From CAYJAZ01 sp964368455 (lineage in GTDB: Bacteria > Desulfobacterota > Desulfovibrionia > Desulfovibrionales > Desulfovibrionaceae), in the NCBI GenBank assembly GCA_964368455.1, contig CAYJAZ010000001.1, positions 124,001-188,000 of the forward strand: 64,000 bases of DNA, given 5' to 3'. The notes below the pieces were generated by a model. The model was not told the origin of the DNA, searched no databases, and saw only the letters and a list, made by a program, of their open reading frames with translations. Shown piece by piece: positions 52,093 through 62,504 of the stretch. Within the stretch, counting starts at the first letter, position 1, and every line of letters starts with the position of its first letter. Position numbers and translations under genes: made by a program.

Positions 52093-53250
52093 TTATGCTC
52101 TATCGCTTAAAGCTTGGATAGCTGGCAATATCTTTCCTTCTAGAACTTCGAGAAAAGCACCGCCACCAGTTGAAATATAGCCCATTTTATCTGCTACATT
52201 GAATGTTTCTACTGCGGCAATGGAATCGCCGCCACAAACTAAGGTATAAGCATTTGTTTCTGCCAAGAAAAGAGCAATGCCTTTTGAACCTTCGTCAAAA
52301 GGTTTTGTTTCAAAAGCACCCACAGGGCCATTCCAAACAATAGTTTGAGATTTTGACAGAATTTCTCTGTAGAGTTGAACTGTTTTTGGGCCAACGTCTA
52401 AAATCATTTCGTCTTCTGCTACTTCACTTGGTAAGCACACGCGTGAAGCTGCATTTTCTTTAAATTCTTTTGCAACAACAACATCAAGTGGCAATGGCAT
52501 ATCCTTTGCTTTAGCCAAGATTGCTTTTGCATTTGGCACTAAATCTGGTTCTACAAGTGATTTACCAACATTAAAGCCTTGTGCCATAAGAAAAGTATTT
52601 GCAATACCGCCGCCAACAATAAGGCCGTCAACTTTATCAGCAAGATTTTCTAAAACTGTGAGCTTAGTAGAAACTTTAGAACCGCCAATAATAGCATAGA
52701 AAGGTTGCTTTGGATTTTCCATAAGTGCGTCAACTGCTTCCATTTCAGCAGCCATTAAAAAGCCAGCACAAGCAACTTTTGCAGCTCTTAGAGCACCCTC
52801 TGTGCTTGCATGAGCTCTATGAGCAGCACCAAAGGCATCCATGCAATACACATCTGCTAAATCAGCAAGTTTTTGTGCTAATTCAGGAGAATTTTTCTTT
52901 TCGCCCACCATAAAACGTATGTTATCAAGCATGCAAACTTGTCCTGCTTGCATCTTTACATCTTCGATTTTTTCTGCAAAAACAACTTCTTTGCCTAAAA
53001 GTTCGGATAATCTTTTTGCAACAGGCAATAAAGAAAATTCTGCATTGTATTCGCCCTCAGTTGGTCTGCCAAGATGCGAGAGAACAAGCACAGCAGCATT
53101 GTTGTCTAAGGCATAATTTATTGTTTTTAAAGCTCTTTTTATGCGTGTATCAGAAGAAACTTTTCCCTCTTTAATAGGTACGTTCATGTCAACACGGATA
53201 ACAACTTTCTTGTTATTTAAATCGAGTTCATTGATTAATTTAGCTTTCAT
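52093..53250 (-). CDS. pgk: Phosphoglycerate kinase
   Basis: Pgk makes ATP from 1,3-bisphosphoglycerate in glycolysis. The 385-residue protein has KVVIRVDMNVPIKEG at the start, VLVLSHLGRPT (substrate loop) near 58, AIIGGSKVSTKL near 190, and CGGDSIAAVE near the end (nucleotide loop). The length is normal. It lies 20 bp after tkt on the same strand. Confidence 0.97.
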   Translation of the reverse strand: MKAKLINELDLNNKKVVIRVDMNVPIKEGKVSSDTRIKRALKTINYALDNNAAVLVLSHLGRPTEGEYNAEFSLLPVAKRLSELLGKEVVFAEKIEDVKMQAGQVCMLDNIRFMVGEKKNSPELAQKLADLADVYCMDAFGAAHRAHASTEGALRAAKVACAGFLMAAEMEAVDALMENPKQPFYAIIGGSKVSTKLTVLENLADKVDGLIVGGGIANTFLMAQGFNVGKSLVEPDLVPNAKAILAKAKDMPLPLDVVVAKEFKENAASRVCLPSEVAEDEMILDVGPKTVQLYREILSKSQTIVWNGPVGAFETKPFDEGSKGIALFLAETNAYTLVCGGDSIAAVETFNVADKMGYISTGGGAFLEVLEGKILPAIQALSDRA

Positions 53251-53269
53251 TTTTCTTCCTTTTGTAAAA

Positions 53270-55294
53270 TTAAAAAGTTAATTCCTTACAAATATTTTCA
53301 GCAGTGAAACCAAAATGCTCAAAAAGCTTTGCAGCAGGAGCAGATTCTCCAAAAGTTGTCATACCAACAACTTTTCCATCAAGTCCAACATATTTATACC
53401 ATAGATCAGGCGAACCAGCTTCAATAGCTAGTCTTTTTGTGCAAGAACTTGGTAATACTTTTTCTTTGTATGCAGCATCTTGTTTGTCAAAAAGATCTGT
53501 GCACGGCATAGAAACTAAACGAACTTTCTTGCCTTGATTTTCAAGTTTTGTGTATACTTCTTTTGCTAATGCAAGTTCAGAACCGTTTGAAATGATGATG
53601 CATTCTGGTGTATCGCTGTTTTGGCAAAGAATGTATGCACCTTTTTTCATGTCGTCTATATTTGCTTCAAGGCTAAGCTGTGCAAGGTTTTGACGGCTTA
53701 ATATAAGAGCTGTAGGGCCTTCAAATTCAAGAGCAGAAAGCCAAGCTAGGGCAGTTTCTTTTGTGTCTGCTGGTCTCCAAACTTGTAGATTTGGCATAAG
53801 TCTGAGGGAAGCATTGTGTTCAATAGGTTGATGCGTAGGGCCATCTTCGCCAACACCTATGGAGTCGTGTGTGAGAACATAGATAACTCTTTGTTTCATA
53901 AGAGCAGAAGAACGTATAGCAGAACGCATATAATCAGAAAATACGTGGAATGTGCCACCAAATGGAATATAGCCACCATAAAGAGCCACGCCATTCATCA
54001 CACAAGCCATACCAAATTCACGCACGCCATAATGCAGATAATTTCCTGTAAAGTCTAAGTCTTTGTTAGAAGCATTGATAGCTTTTGCATTGCAATGCAC
54101 TGTGCCAACAGAACCAGACAAATCTGCTGAACCGCCAAGAAGTTCTGGCAGGGCAGGGGCAAGAGCAGACAATACTTTTTGTGAGCTCACTCTTGTTGCA
54201 ATTGCTTTGTCTGAAAGTTCGAGATTTTTGAATAATTCAGCTTCGATTTCATTGAGTGAAAGACTGTATTCTTTATTGAGAACACGCTTTGTAAAATCTT
54301 TTGCTAATTCAGGGTATTGAGCTGAATATTTTTCAAAAAGACTATTCCATTCTTTTTCTAAATTTTCGCCTTTTTGCTTTTTATCCGCAATTTCATAGAC
54401 AGAAGTAGGAATTTCAAAAGCTTTATAGTCAATGCCTAAAGCTTGTTTTGTTTTTTGGATTTCTTCTTCGCCAAGAGGTGAGCCATGACAAGAAGAAGTG
54501 TTTACTTTATTTGGTGAACCAAAACCAATTTGTGTTTTAAAGCAGATAAGTATTGGTTGAGTGTTTTGAGCATTGGCTTTTTGTTTTGCTTGTGCAAGTG
54601 CTTGGCTGATAGCTTCAGCATTATGCCCATCAACATTTTCAATTACATGCCAACCACTAGCTTTAAAGCGAGCAGCAGTGTCGTCTTTAAACCAAGCTTT
54701 AACATTACCATCAATAGAAATTTCATTGTCGTCGTAAAGTACGATAAGCTTGCCAAGCTCAAAAGAAGCAGCAAGAGAAAGAGCCTCTTGGCTTATGCCT
54801 TCCATAAGACAGCCATCGCCTAAGAAAACATAGGTATTATGATCTACTAAATTGTAGTTTTCTTTATTAAAATGCTTTGCGTGTAATTTTTCAGCAAGAG
54901 CAAAACCAACTGCAGTTGCAATACCTTGTCCTAGTGGGCCAGTTGTCATTTCAACGCCTGGAGTATAGGTGTATTCAGGGTGGCCAGGAGTTTTAGAATC
55001 AAATTGTCTAAAATTCTTCATATCTTCAATGCTAATATCATAACCAACTAAGTGCAAAGCTGAATAAAGCAAGGCAGAAGCGTGGCCATTAGAAAGAATG
55101 AATCTATCCCTATTTTGCCAATGTGGATTTTTTGGGTTGTAGTTCATTGTGTCAAGCCAAAGCTGCGAGGCAATGTCTGCCATACCCATTGGGGCACCAG
55201 GATGCCCTGATTTTGCTTTTTCAATAGTGTCTATAGCTAAAGAACGAATGGCATTTGCTACTAATGAAGCTTGAGAAAGAGTTGAATTTGACAT
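53270..55294 (-). CDS. tkt: Transketolase
   Basis: Transketolase moves two-carbon units between sugars using thiamine diphosphate. The 674-residue protein has RFILSNGHASALLYSALHL, FLGDGCLMEGISQEALS (the ThDP site) and EDGPTHQPIEHNASLR. The length is normal. It lies between rpe and pgk, forming a pentose phosphate and glycolysis block. Confidence 0.97.
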   Translation of the reverse strand: MSNSTLSQASLVANAIRSLAIDTIEKAKSGHPGAPMGMADIASQLWLDTMNYNPKNPHWQNRDRFILSNGHASALLYSALHLVGYDISIEDMKNFRQFDSKTPGHPEYTYTPGVEMTTGPLGQGIATAVGFALAEKLHAKHFNKENYNLVDHNTYVFLGDGCLMEGISQEALSLAASFELGKLIVLYDDNEISIDGNVKAWFKDDTAARFKASGWHVIENVDGHNAEAISQALAQAKQKANAQNTQPILICFKTQIGFGSPNKVNTSSCHGSPLGEEEIQKTKQALGIDYKAFEIPTSVYEIADKKQKGENLEKEWNSLFEKYSAQYPELAKDFTKRVLNKEYSLSLNEIEAELFKNLELSDKAIATRVSSQKVLSALAPALPELLGGSADLSGSVGTVHCNAKAINASNKDLDFTGNYLHYGVREFGMACVMNGVALYGGYIPFGGTFHVFSDYMRSAIRSSALMKQRVIYVLTHDSIGVGEDGPTHQPIEHNASLRLMPNLQVWRPADTKETALAWLSALEFEGPTALILSRQNLAQLSLEANIDDMKKGAYILCQNSDTPECIIISNGSELALAKEVYTKLENQGKKVRLVSMPCTDLFDKQDAAYKEKVLPSSCTKRLAIEAGSPDLWYKYVGLDGKVVGMTTFGESAPAAKLFEHFGFTAENICKELTF

Positions 55295-55334
55295 GAATAA
55301 TCCCTTGTACTTTTTTTATTCTTCTTTTCTACTT

Positions 55335-55982
55335 TTATTTATTCAAAGCAGAATTAAAGAGTTTTAATGCATCGTCATAAGGCTTTGTGCGGAAAAAAGC
55401 AGAGCCTGAAACGAAAACTGTTGCACCGCAGTCGTAGAGTTCTTTGATATTATCTGGGCTCACGCCACCGTCTATCTGAATAAGAATATCTCTTTCCGCG
55501 ATTTTTGCTTTTAAATTTTTGATTTTATCAATGGTGGCTGGAATAAAGGATTGCCCACCAAAACCAGGGTTAACACTCATCAAAAGCACCATATCTACAT
55601 CGTCTAGAACATAGTCTAAAACTTCAAGAGGTGTTGCAGGATTGAGTGAAATGCCTGCTTTCATACCAAGCTTCTTGATTTGTGCTAAAGTTCTTTGAAT
55701 GTGCTTTGTTGCTTCAGCATGGATAACCAGCATATCTGCACCAGCATTTGCAAAATCTTCAAGATAGCGTTCTGGCTGATCAATCATGAGATGTACATCA
55801 AAAAATAAGGAACATTTTTTACGGCATTGAGCAATAACATGCTGCCCAAAAGTTATGTTAGGGACGAAGTTTCCGTCCATAACATCCCAATGTACCCATG
55901 TTAAACCTGCTTGTTCTAAATCTTGTAATTCTTTTGCAAGATTTGTGAAATCTGCGGACAAAAGGGAGGGAGAAAGTATCAT
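55335..55982 (-). CDS. rpe: Ribulose-phosphate 3-epimerase
   Basis: Rpe interconverts ribulose-5- and xylulose-5-phosphate. The 215-residue TIM barrel has LSPSLLSADFTNLAKEL at the start, VHWDVMDGNFVPNITFG (metal Asp) and VDMVLLMSVNPGFGGQSFI. It lies 40 bp before tkt on the transcript. Confidence 0.97.
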   Translation of the reverse strand: MILSPSLLSADFTNLAKELQDLEQAGLTWVHWDVMDGNFVPNITFGQHVIAQCRKKCSLFFDVHLMIDQPERYLEDFANAGADMLVIHAEATKHIQRTLAQIKKLGMKAGISLNPATPLEVLDYVLDDVDMVLLMSVNPGFGGQSFIPATIDKIKNLKAKIAERDILIQIDGGVSPDNIKELYDCGATVFVSGSAFFRTKPYDDALKLFNSALNK

Positions 55983-56003
55983 AATTTTTTAGGGGCTAAA
56001 AGT

Positions 56004-56711
56004 TTAAAGAAGTTTTTTCTTGATTTCTAAAAGCTCTAACTCGATGGCTTTTAAAAAAGAATGCCTTTTTTCATTTTCTCTTTTGTTTGTTTCTTCTACA
56101 TTATCTAAAGAAGGCAAAATTTGAGAATTTTGAATCGGCATATTTGTTTCATTTGAATCTTTAAGTGAAAGTGCTTTCACTTTTCCACTTTTTGGAGCAT
56201 GGTAAACAGCACCCTTTGGGAGGGTAGATTTCTTGAGCAATTTTTTTGCGCCTTCAAGTGTGAGACCGTTTTCGTGGAGGAGTTTTTTTAATCTTTTTGC
56301 TATGGCTATATCTTGAGCAGAATAAAGTCTTTGGCCTGTTTGCGTGCGTAGAGGGCTTAATTCATCAAATTCATCTTCCCAAAAACGCAGAACAGAAGTA
56401 TTTAAATCAAGCAATTTTGCAACATTACCTATTTTTAATAAAGTTGTTGGTTTTTGCTTTTTCACTCTTACTACCTTTTTTTCTTCAAGCTTATTTTCAA
56501 GCTGAGAATTGGCTTTTTCTTTTATAGAGCCTGTTTTTGCCTCTTTTTTGCTTTCTTCTTTTGAAAGAGTCAATGTTGGGGCTGCTGTTTTAGGCATAGC
56601 AGAAGCTTTGGCTTCAAGATGTGCTTGTTCCAGATGTTTTTTCACTTCTGAAATCGGCTCGCTTGAAGACATAAAATCAAGTAAGTTTGCAGAATAATTT
56701 TTATTGTGCAT
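56004..56711 (-). CDS. MerR-family regulator
   Basis: The protein has 235 residues. A MerR-type DNA-binding domain is in the middle (about residues 88-160): LLKIGNVAKLLDLNTSVLRF, then LRTQTGQRLYSAQDI and AIAKRLKKLLHENGLTL. Both sides are low-complexity. There is no clear ligand domain with Cys. It lies 21 bp before rpe and could control the downstream carbon genes, but this is not shown. The pgk-tkt-rpe-merR order is recalled from Desulfovibrio. Confidence 0.85.
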   Translation of the reverse strand: MHNKNYSANLLDFMSSSEPISEVKKHLEQAHLEAKASAMPKTAAPTLTLSKEESKKEAKTGSIKEKANSQLENKLEEKKVVRVKKQKPTTLLKIGNVAKLLDLNTSVLRFWEDEFDELSPLRTQTGQRLYSAQDIAIAKRLKKLLHENGLTLEGAKKLLKKSTLPKGAVYHAPKSGKVKALSLKDSNETNMPIQNSQILPSLDNVEETNKRENEKRHSFLKAIELELLEIKKKLL

Positions 56712-56819
56712 ATTTCTTACTTCAAACCTCCATTTAATGTGACTATGCTACACTACTTTTATAAAAGTTTCAAGCGTGACAAAAAGGGATTTTAAAAATA
56801 TTTTTTTTAGCTAAATAGT

Positions 56820-58292
56820 TTATTTTTTAGGTTTTAACTTTCTATGTAGATAAGATCTTTCAAGGCCAACTAAGTCAGAAAGTTTTGTGATATTATTGTC
56901 TGCTTCTTTAAGCTTTCTTTCAAGATACCATTTTTCAAATTCGCTTTTTGCACTTTTATAGTCAAGTGAAAGAAAGAGATTGCTTATATCGCATTTATTT
57001 GTTTGACTTTTTTCTTCTTGGTTAGAGGCTTGAGCCTGTATATTGCTTTTTTGTTCAAAGATAGAGCTATCTTCATTGCTCAAGAGAGGTAGAAGCATAT
57101 GCGGTTCAATTACTTGTTCAGGATAAAGAATCGTGAGCTGTTCTAGAACGTGTTTAAGTTCACGCACATTGCCTTTCCAAGAGGCTTTTTGCAAGGTGAG
57201 CATAGCTTGAGGGGAAAAAACAGGAGGAGACATATTTCTTGCATACATTTCTTGAGAAAGTGCAATAGCAAGAAGTGGAATATCTTCTGCTCTTTCTCTA
57301 AGAGGCGGAAGATTTAAAGGAAAGCCACGCAATCTATAATAGAGATCTGATCTAAAAGATCCTTCACGCATTGCTTGTTCTAGATTTTTATTTGTCGCTG
57401 CAAGTATGCGAACATCAACCTTTATGGTTTTATTTCCGCCTACTCTTTCAAAGGATTGTTCTTGTAAAACACGCAATATCTTTGCTTGCGTTTTGAGACT
57501 CATATCGCCAATTTCATCAAGAAAAAGCGTGCCTTTGTCTGCAAGTTCGAACTTGCCTATTCTGGCTTCGGCTCCTGTGAAAGAACCTTTTACATGCCCA
57601 AAAAGCTCTGATTCGATAAGCTCTTCTGGAATGGCTGCACAATTTATTGCGATAAAGGCTTCGTCTGCTCTTAGGCTTGCTTTGTGTAAAGCTTTTGCTG
57701 TGACTTCCTTACCTGTGCCATTTTCACCTGTGATCAAAACCCAAACTGGTGTAGGTGCAACAGAAGCAAGCGCGGATTTAAAGCTCTGCATTATTGGAGA
57801 CTTACCAATTAAAGTTTGATTAAGTTCTTGATTGCCTAATTCTTTTTTAAGAGCAATATTTTGTGTCTTTAAAGACTCAACTTCAACAGCTCTTTTTACT
57901 GTATTGATAACAGAATCAAGAGAAAGAGGCTTTTCAATGAAGTCGTAAGCACCGTATTTTAAAGTTGTGACAGCTGTTTCTATAGAACCATGCCCAGAAA
58001 TCATGATTACAGGTATGTTTTGGTGTTCTTCCATCTTCTTTATGTGTTGTAGAAGTAAGACACCGTCAACATTATAGTTTTTTTCTTGTTCATGACTTTC
58101 AGCGAGCCAGATATCAAGAATAATAAGATGTATGTTTTCTGTTTTTAATATTTCTAATGCCGCATTGCCGTCTTTTGCCTGCGTGCAAACATAGCCTTCA
58201 TCTTCAAGTATGCCTTGCAAAGAAAGACGTATGCCTTGTTCGTCGTCAACAATAAGAATATGTGGTTTTGTCTCTATCATACTTGCTACCAT
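56820..58292 (-). CDS. Sigma-54-dependent response regulator (NtrX-like)
   Basis: This 490-residue regulator has a receiver domain with phospho-acceptor Asp 60 (LIILDIWL), an AAA+ domain with GENGTGKEV near 187 and the sigma-54 contact loop GSFTGA near 235, and a Fis-type helix-turn-helix at the end (NNITKLSDLVGLERSYLHRK). Its layout resembles NtrX/AtoC. No histidine kinase is nearby, so the signal is unknown. An in-frame ATG four codons later could be the true start. Confidence 0.93.
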   Translation of the reverse strand: MVASMIETKPHILIVDDEQGIRLSLQGILEDEGYVCTQAKDGNAALEILKTENIHLIILDIWLAESHEQEKNYNVDGVLLLQHIKKMEEHQNIPVIMISGHGSIETAVTTLKYGAYDFIEKPLSLDSVINTVKRAVEVESLKTQNIALKKELGNQELNQTLIGKSPIMQSFKSALASVAPTPVWVLITGENGTGKEVTAKALHKASLRADEAFIAINCAAIPEELIESELFGHVKGSFTGAEARIGKFELADKGTLFLDEIGDMSLKTQAKILRVLQEQSFERVGGNKTIKVDVRILAATNKNLEQAMREGSFRSDLYYRLRGFPLNLPPLRERAEDIPLLAIALSQEMYARNMSPPVFSPQAMLTLQKASWKGNVRELKHVLEQLTILYPEQVIEPHMLLPLLSNEDSSIFEQKSNIQAQASNQEEKSQTNKCDISNLFLSLDYKSAKSEFEKWYLERKLKEADNNITKLSDLVGLERSYLHRKLKPKK

Positions 58293-59076
58293 TGTTTTAT
58301 TTATGTAAAAAAAGTAGCATACTTAGTTTTTATGGTCAATCTTTGCTCAAGAGCAAATTAGAAGCACGTCCAAATGAGTAAAGTTTTATAATACTTTTTA
58401 TTCTATGTGATTTTGCTAATAATTGTTCTGTATGTAAAATTTGAATGAAAAAGTTTGTTTTCTTTGAAAAATTAATAAAGTAATTGATTTTTTGCTGTTT
58501 TTTTTGGGTAAAAAGTTTTTATCTATTTGAAAATATAGGATTAAAATATTTAATGATGAAAAGCTATTTGTCAAGAAAAAATCACTTTTTGAGCAAATAT
58601 AATACAAATTTTGATAAAAATTTTATGAAAAAATAATAGTATATTCTGTTGAATTTATATGCTTATTTTGTAATATATTGAAATATATAGTTTTAAAATG
58701 TTTGACAAATTTTTAAGCGATATTATTTATAATTAATTATATTTATAATTTTAATAATAAATCTATTTTGTAAATAGAAGATAATAAGGAGATAAAGTAG
58801 TAATAGTTTTTCGATTAGATTTTTAAACAAACGCTTTTCTTGTTAATTATATAGCTCAAATTTAAAATGCCTCAATAGAAGGTTTTACATTTGACGGAAT
58901 TTATTGTTAAAGGGGCTTTCTCATTCTGTTTTAGAAAAAATCGCTTTATTTATCAAAAAAACAAGTGATTTTATAAAAATTCAATAGAAAGAGAAAATTG
59001 TTTTCATTTTGCTCTTAAGCGTCTTTCTCTTTAAAAATATAGTATATGTTCCGTGTTAATGTTTTAAGGTATTATT
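58293..59076. other. Long AT-rich intergenic region
   Basis: 784 bp, very AT-rich, no ORF. TTGACA (58702-58707) with TATAAT at 58728-58733 is present but with a 20-bp gap. The region likely holds control sites of the RTX-like gene. Confidence 0.5.
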
Positions 59077-60822
59077 ATGGCTGATTTAGTATTGAATATT
59101 CCTAAAGAACATCAGGTAAATATCATTGATTTAAATAGTGATATTAATTTAATTTCTTTCACATTTGATGTGAATGAAGCTCTTTTTGAAAAAATAGATA
59201 ATAATTTAGAAATAGAATTTGAACTTTCTAATTCTAGTATTATTCTTAAAGATTTCTATACAGTATATTCAGAAGAGAATATGCCTGAATTTGTTTTAGA
59301 TGAAGAATTAATTTCTGGTGAACAATTTTTTGCTTCTCTTGACGCAAGTCTTATGCCAGCTGCTGGACCAGCTGTTGCAGATCAATTACAAGAGACTCGT
59401 GGAGGCGTAGATTCGCCTTTTGACACTCTTGCTGTAGGTATCAGTGCTTTAAATGATATCTTCGGCGGCTCAGAATATGAAAGATTTGGTGCAGAAGCAG
59501 AATTTTCGTCAAGCGATGGCGAAAATGCCTTTGCTGCAGAATTAGATTCCCCGAATGGTGGACTAGTAGATCCTGAGAATCCATCTCCAAATCCACCAAT
59601 TGTAACCCCTCCAATTCTCAACCCACCAGTCAACCCACCAGTCGACCCTCCAGTTGATCCTCCAGTTGATCCTCCAGTCAACCCACCAGTCGACCCACCA
59701 GTCGACCCTCCGGTCGATCCTCCGGTTGACCCTCCGGTAGATCCACCAGTCGACCCACCAGTCGACCCACCAGTCGACCCACCGGTTGATCCTCCGGTTG
59801 ATCCTCCTGTTGACCCTCCGGTTGATCCTCCAGTCGACCCACCAGTCGACCCACCGGTTGATCCTCCTGTCGATCCTCCAGTCGACCCACCTGTTGACCC
59901 ACCAGTCGATCCACCGGTTGATCCTCCTGTTGATCCTAAACCGCCAGTTGACTTAGAAGCTCCAGAAGGTGGACTTGTAGATCATGTTGTATGGAGACCT
60001 CCTGTTCAAGGTTTTGACAATCTTCATAATGATGTCTATTGGGCAACATCTGGCGGAACAAAGCCTGTTGTTCCAACTACTACAAAATACGATGAAGATG
60101 GCATGTCTATCGATACTGCTGAAGGTAATGACGAAGTCTATATGGGTGGTGGAAATGACACTATCTATCTAGGCGAAAGTCATCACGGTGGCGATCCAGT
60201 TGAAGGCAATAAAGTCGCATTAGAACGCCTAGAAATCTTTATGGAAAATGACGATGCATCTATAATTCAAATGGATAGATACGGCGAAGACGATTCCTTA
60301 AAAACAGAATTTTCTGGATTAAGTACAAATTACATTGATATTGCACACGCTGGCGGCGGCGACGACCATGTTTATGGCGAAGATGGAACTGATTTTATTT
60401 TCGGTGGTTCAGGAGATGACTTTATCGATGGTGGCGATGGTGCTGACGGACTTCGTGGCGGTAGTGGCGATGATACAATACTTGGCGGCGAAGGCGATGA
60501 CATCATCAGCGGCGGCAAAGGCAGTGATATGTTGAGTGGCGGCGAAGGAAGCGATACTTTCCTTTGGTTTGCATCAGAATTTCAAAACGGAGATTCTGAC
60601 ACTATCACAGACTTTGTCCTTGGCGAAGATGTGCTAGATTTATCTTCATTCAAAGAAAATGGTTTTGATATTGCAATGCGTCAAGAAGGCAGTGATTCTG
60701 TGATTACTATTTCTAAAGGCGAACAATATCAAGAGATTACTCTTTCGGATGTAGGCTTTAGCCAAGAGCTTTCAGACGAATTGGAAAATAGCGGCATGAT
60801 TGATGCAGGTATTAAAATTTAA
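59077..60822 (+). CDS. Type I secreted RTX-like surface protein
   Basis: The 581-residue protein has an N-terminal domain (residues 1-90, with ELSNSSIILKDFYTVYS) like the retention modules of large type I secreted adhesins. A Pro-Pro-Val-Asp repeat of about 26 units follows (residues 183-288). The C-terminal half has RTX calcium-binding nonapeptides (GGSGDDFIDGGDGADGL and similar, about 427-496) and a typical type I export tail. It has no signal peptide. It looks like a short version of the giant adhesins of Desulfovibrio. No type I exporter gene is beside it. Confidence 0.85.
   Translation: MADLVLNIPKEHQVNIIDLNSDINLISFTFDVNEALFEKIDNNLEIEFELSNSSIILKDFYTVYSEENMPEFVLDEELISGEQFFASLDASLMPAAGPAVADQLQETRGGVDSPFDTLAVGISALNDIFGGSEYERFGAEAEFSSSDGENAFAAELDSPNGGLVDPENPSPNPPIVTPPILNPPVNPPVDPPVDPPVDPPVNPPVDPPVDPPVDPPVDPPVDPPVDPPVDPPVDPPVDPPVDPPVDPPVDPPVDPPVDPPVDPPVDPPVDPPVDPPVDPPVDPPVDPKPPVDLEAPEGGLVDHVVWRPPVQGFDNLHNDVYWATSGGTKPVVPTTTKYDEDGMSIDTAEGNDEVYMGGGNDTIYLGESHHGGDPVEGNKVALERLEIFMENDDASIIQMDRYGEDDSLKTEFSGLSTNYIDIAHAGGGDDHVYGEDGTDFIFGGSGDDFIDGGDGADGLRGGSGDDTILGGEGDDIISGGKGSDMLSGGEGSDTFLWFASEFQNGDSDTITDFVLGEDVLDLSSFKENGFDIAMRQEGSDSVITISKGEQYQEITLSDVGFSQELSDELENSGMIDAGIKI
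59625..59940 (+). repeat. 12-bp tandem repeat coding Pro-Pro-Val-Asp
   Basis: About 26 units of 12 bp. The codons vary silently (gtc or gtt for Val, cca, cct or ccg for Pro), so the array is old or diversified, not a fresh expansion. Loss or gain of units keeps the frame. Confidence 0.9.
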
Positions 60823-60898
60823 AAGACTTAATTCCTCTATATAATGAAATAGGAGTAAAGTGCTCTAAAATTAAATTATATATGATATAGTGCATTTA

Positions 60899-60934
60899 TA
60901 AAAAAAGCGTGAGACTAATACTCACGCTTTTTTC
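60899..60934. terminator. Bidirectional terminator after the RTX-like gene
   Basis: AAAAAAGCGTGAG, ACTAATA, CTCACGCTTTTTT. It serves both the RTX-like gene and the MATE gene. Confidence 0.95.
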
Positions 60935-60971
60935 TTTATTTAGGAAATATTTATAAATTTCTTTAACTGCA

Positions 60972-62375
60972 TTAAGCAAAGAAATTTTTCAAAATTTCAT
61001 CAAGTGATTTCTTTTCTAATTTGAGAACTCTTGAAGTAAAAAGTATTGAAGCAAAGCCAAGTCCAATCACCATGCCTATCCAGAAACCGTAAGCTCCAAT
61101 AGGTTCGGAAATAAATGGTATACCATAGAAACAAAGCGAATAGCCTACAGGAAAAGCTATAAGCCAATAGGCTGTTACAGCAAGAACTAAAAGAGCCTTT
61201 GTATCGTTATAGCCACGCAAAATACCTGTGCTAGCGATTTGAATACAATCAACTATTTGATAAACAGCAGCAAAAATCATGAAAGAAGTGGCAAGAGCAT
61301 GCACCTTTGGATCGGCTGTATAAAGAGAAGCGATTTGATCTCTAAAAAAGTAAATCATACTAAAATTGAAAAATCCTATAATAAGAGCAAGCGTGAGACA
61401 AGCTTTTCTCACAACTTTAGAACTTTCTAAAGAATTAAGTCCAATATAATGGCCTGTACGCATAGAGCTCACAACGCAAAGAGCAAGAGGAAGCATAAAA
61501 AACATAGAGCTTACATTTAACGCCACTTGATGCCCTGCAACAATATCTCTTCCGAAAGGTGCGATTAAAATAGCAACTAAAGAGAAGATTGAAATTTCTA
61601 ATAAAAGAGCAATAGCATTTGGTAAAGCGATAAAGAAGATTTTCTTGATAAGTTTGAAATCTGGTTTTTGTAATTTGTAGGCACGCGGATTTTTTCTGAG
61701 TACAAAATAAAACATACCTATCCACATGACAAAACACACAACAGCAGAAGCAACAGCACAACCAACAGCACCAAGTGCAGGCATGCCGAATTTACCAAAG
61801 ATAAAGATGTAGTTTAACGGAATATTTACAGCAAGAGAGAGAAAACCTATAAACATAGTAGGCCTTGTAAAGCCTTGCCCCTCAAGAAAATATCTTTCCA
61901 CTAAATAAAACATAAGAGGAAAAACACCGCTGAGCATAACAAGTAAATAATCAGAAGAAAGAGCGATAAGCTCGACATCAAAAGTCATATATGACAGACC
62001 CTTAATAAGAGCCAGTAAAGTAAGAACAATACACAAAGCAATAATGCTTGCGTACCAATAGCCTTGTGCAAGAAGTTGAGTCGCACTTTCTATTCTTTTT
62101 TCAGGTGTAGCCGAAGCAATTTTTTCTGCAATCATTGGAATAAGGGGCATCAATAAACCTTGTCCAAAAAGAGTAACTGGCATCCAAATAGAAGAAGCAA
62201 CTGCTACAGCCGCCATATGTATAGCTCCAGCTCTGCCAGACATAACAGTGTCGACAAAGGTCATTGAAAGACCAGCAATTTGTCCAAGACAAACTGGTAT
62301 AGCGAGTTTAGTTAATGTTTTTGTTTCTTCCCAAAAAGTAGGTGCTTGAATTTGATTTTGAGTGATTTCAGACAT
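60972..62375 (-). CDS. MATE-family multidrug exporter
   Basis: MATE proteins export drugs or metabolites in exchange for H+ or Na+. The 467-residue form has about 12 helices in two halves (LTKLAIPVCLGQIAGLSMTF... FVDTVMSGRAGA at the start; IKKIFFIALPNAIALLLEIS midway). The start is uncertain: ATG 62375 and ATG 62393 are both in frame, and a longer form from 62459 adds an unmatched stretch. The one nearest the family start is used here. It stands before the RND gene, with a 45-130 bp gap. Confidence 0.9.
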   Translation of the reverse strand: MSEITQNQIQAPTFWEETKTLTKLAIPVCLGQIAGLSMTFVDTVMSGRAGAIHMAAVAVASSIWMPVTLFGQGLLMPLIPMIAEKIASATPEKRIESATQLLAQGYWYASIIALCIVLTLLALIKGLSYMTFDVELIALSSDYLLVMLSGVFPLMFYLVERYFLEGQGFTRPTMFIGFLSLAVNIPLNYIFIFGKFGMPALGAVGCAVASAVVCFVMWIGMFYFVLRKNPRAYKLQKPDFKLIKKIFFIALPNAIALLLEISIFSLVAILIAPFGRDIVAGHQVALNVSSMFFMLPLALCVVSSMRTGHYIGLNSLESSKVVRKACLTLALIIGFFNFSMIYFFRDQIASLYTADPKVHALATSFMIFAAVYQIVDCIQIASTGILRGYNDTKALLVLAVTAYWLIAFPVGYSLCFYGIPFISEPIGAYGFWIGMVIGLGFASILFTSRVLKLEKKSLDEILKNFFA

Positions 62376-62504
62376 AAAGAGCTTCTTTTCCATAAGTAAA
62401 TAGTGTTTATGGCCATAAGGCGTAAGAATAAATACTATAGGAAAAAAAGCTCTTGTCAAATCTTTTTTTTATATTATAAAGATTTGATTTTCTTTATAAA
62501 TTAA

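Noticed and set aside
59382..59914. ORFs opposite the Pro-Pro-Val-Asp repeat
   Set aside because: They are antisense shadows of a simple 12-bp repeat.
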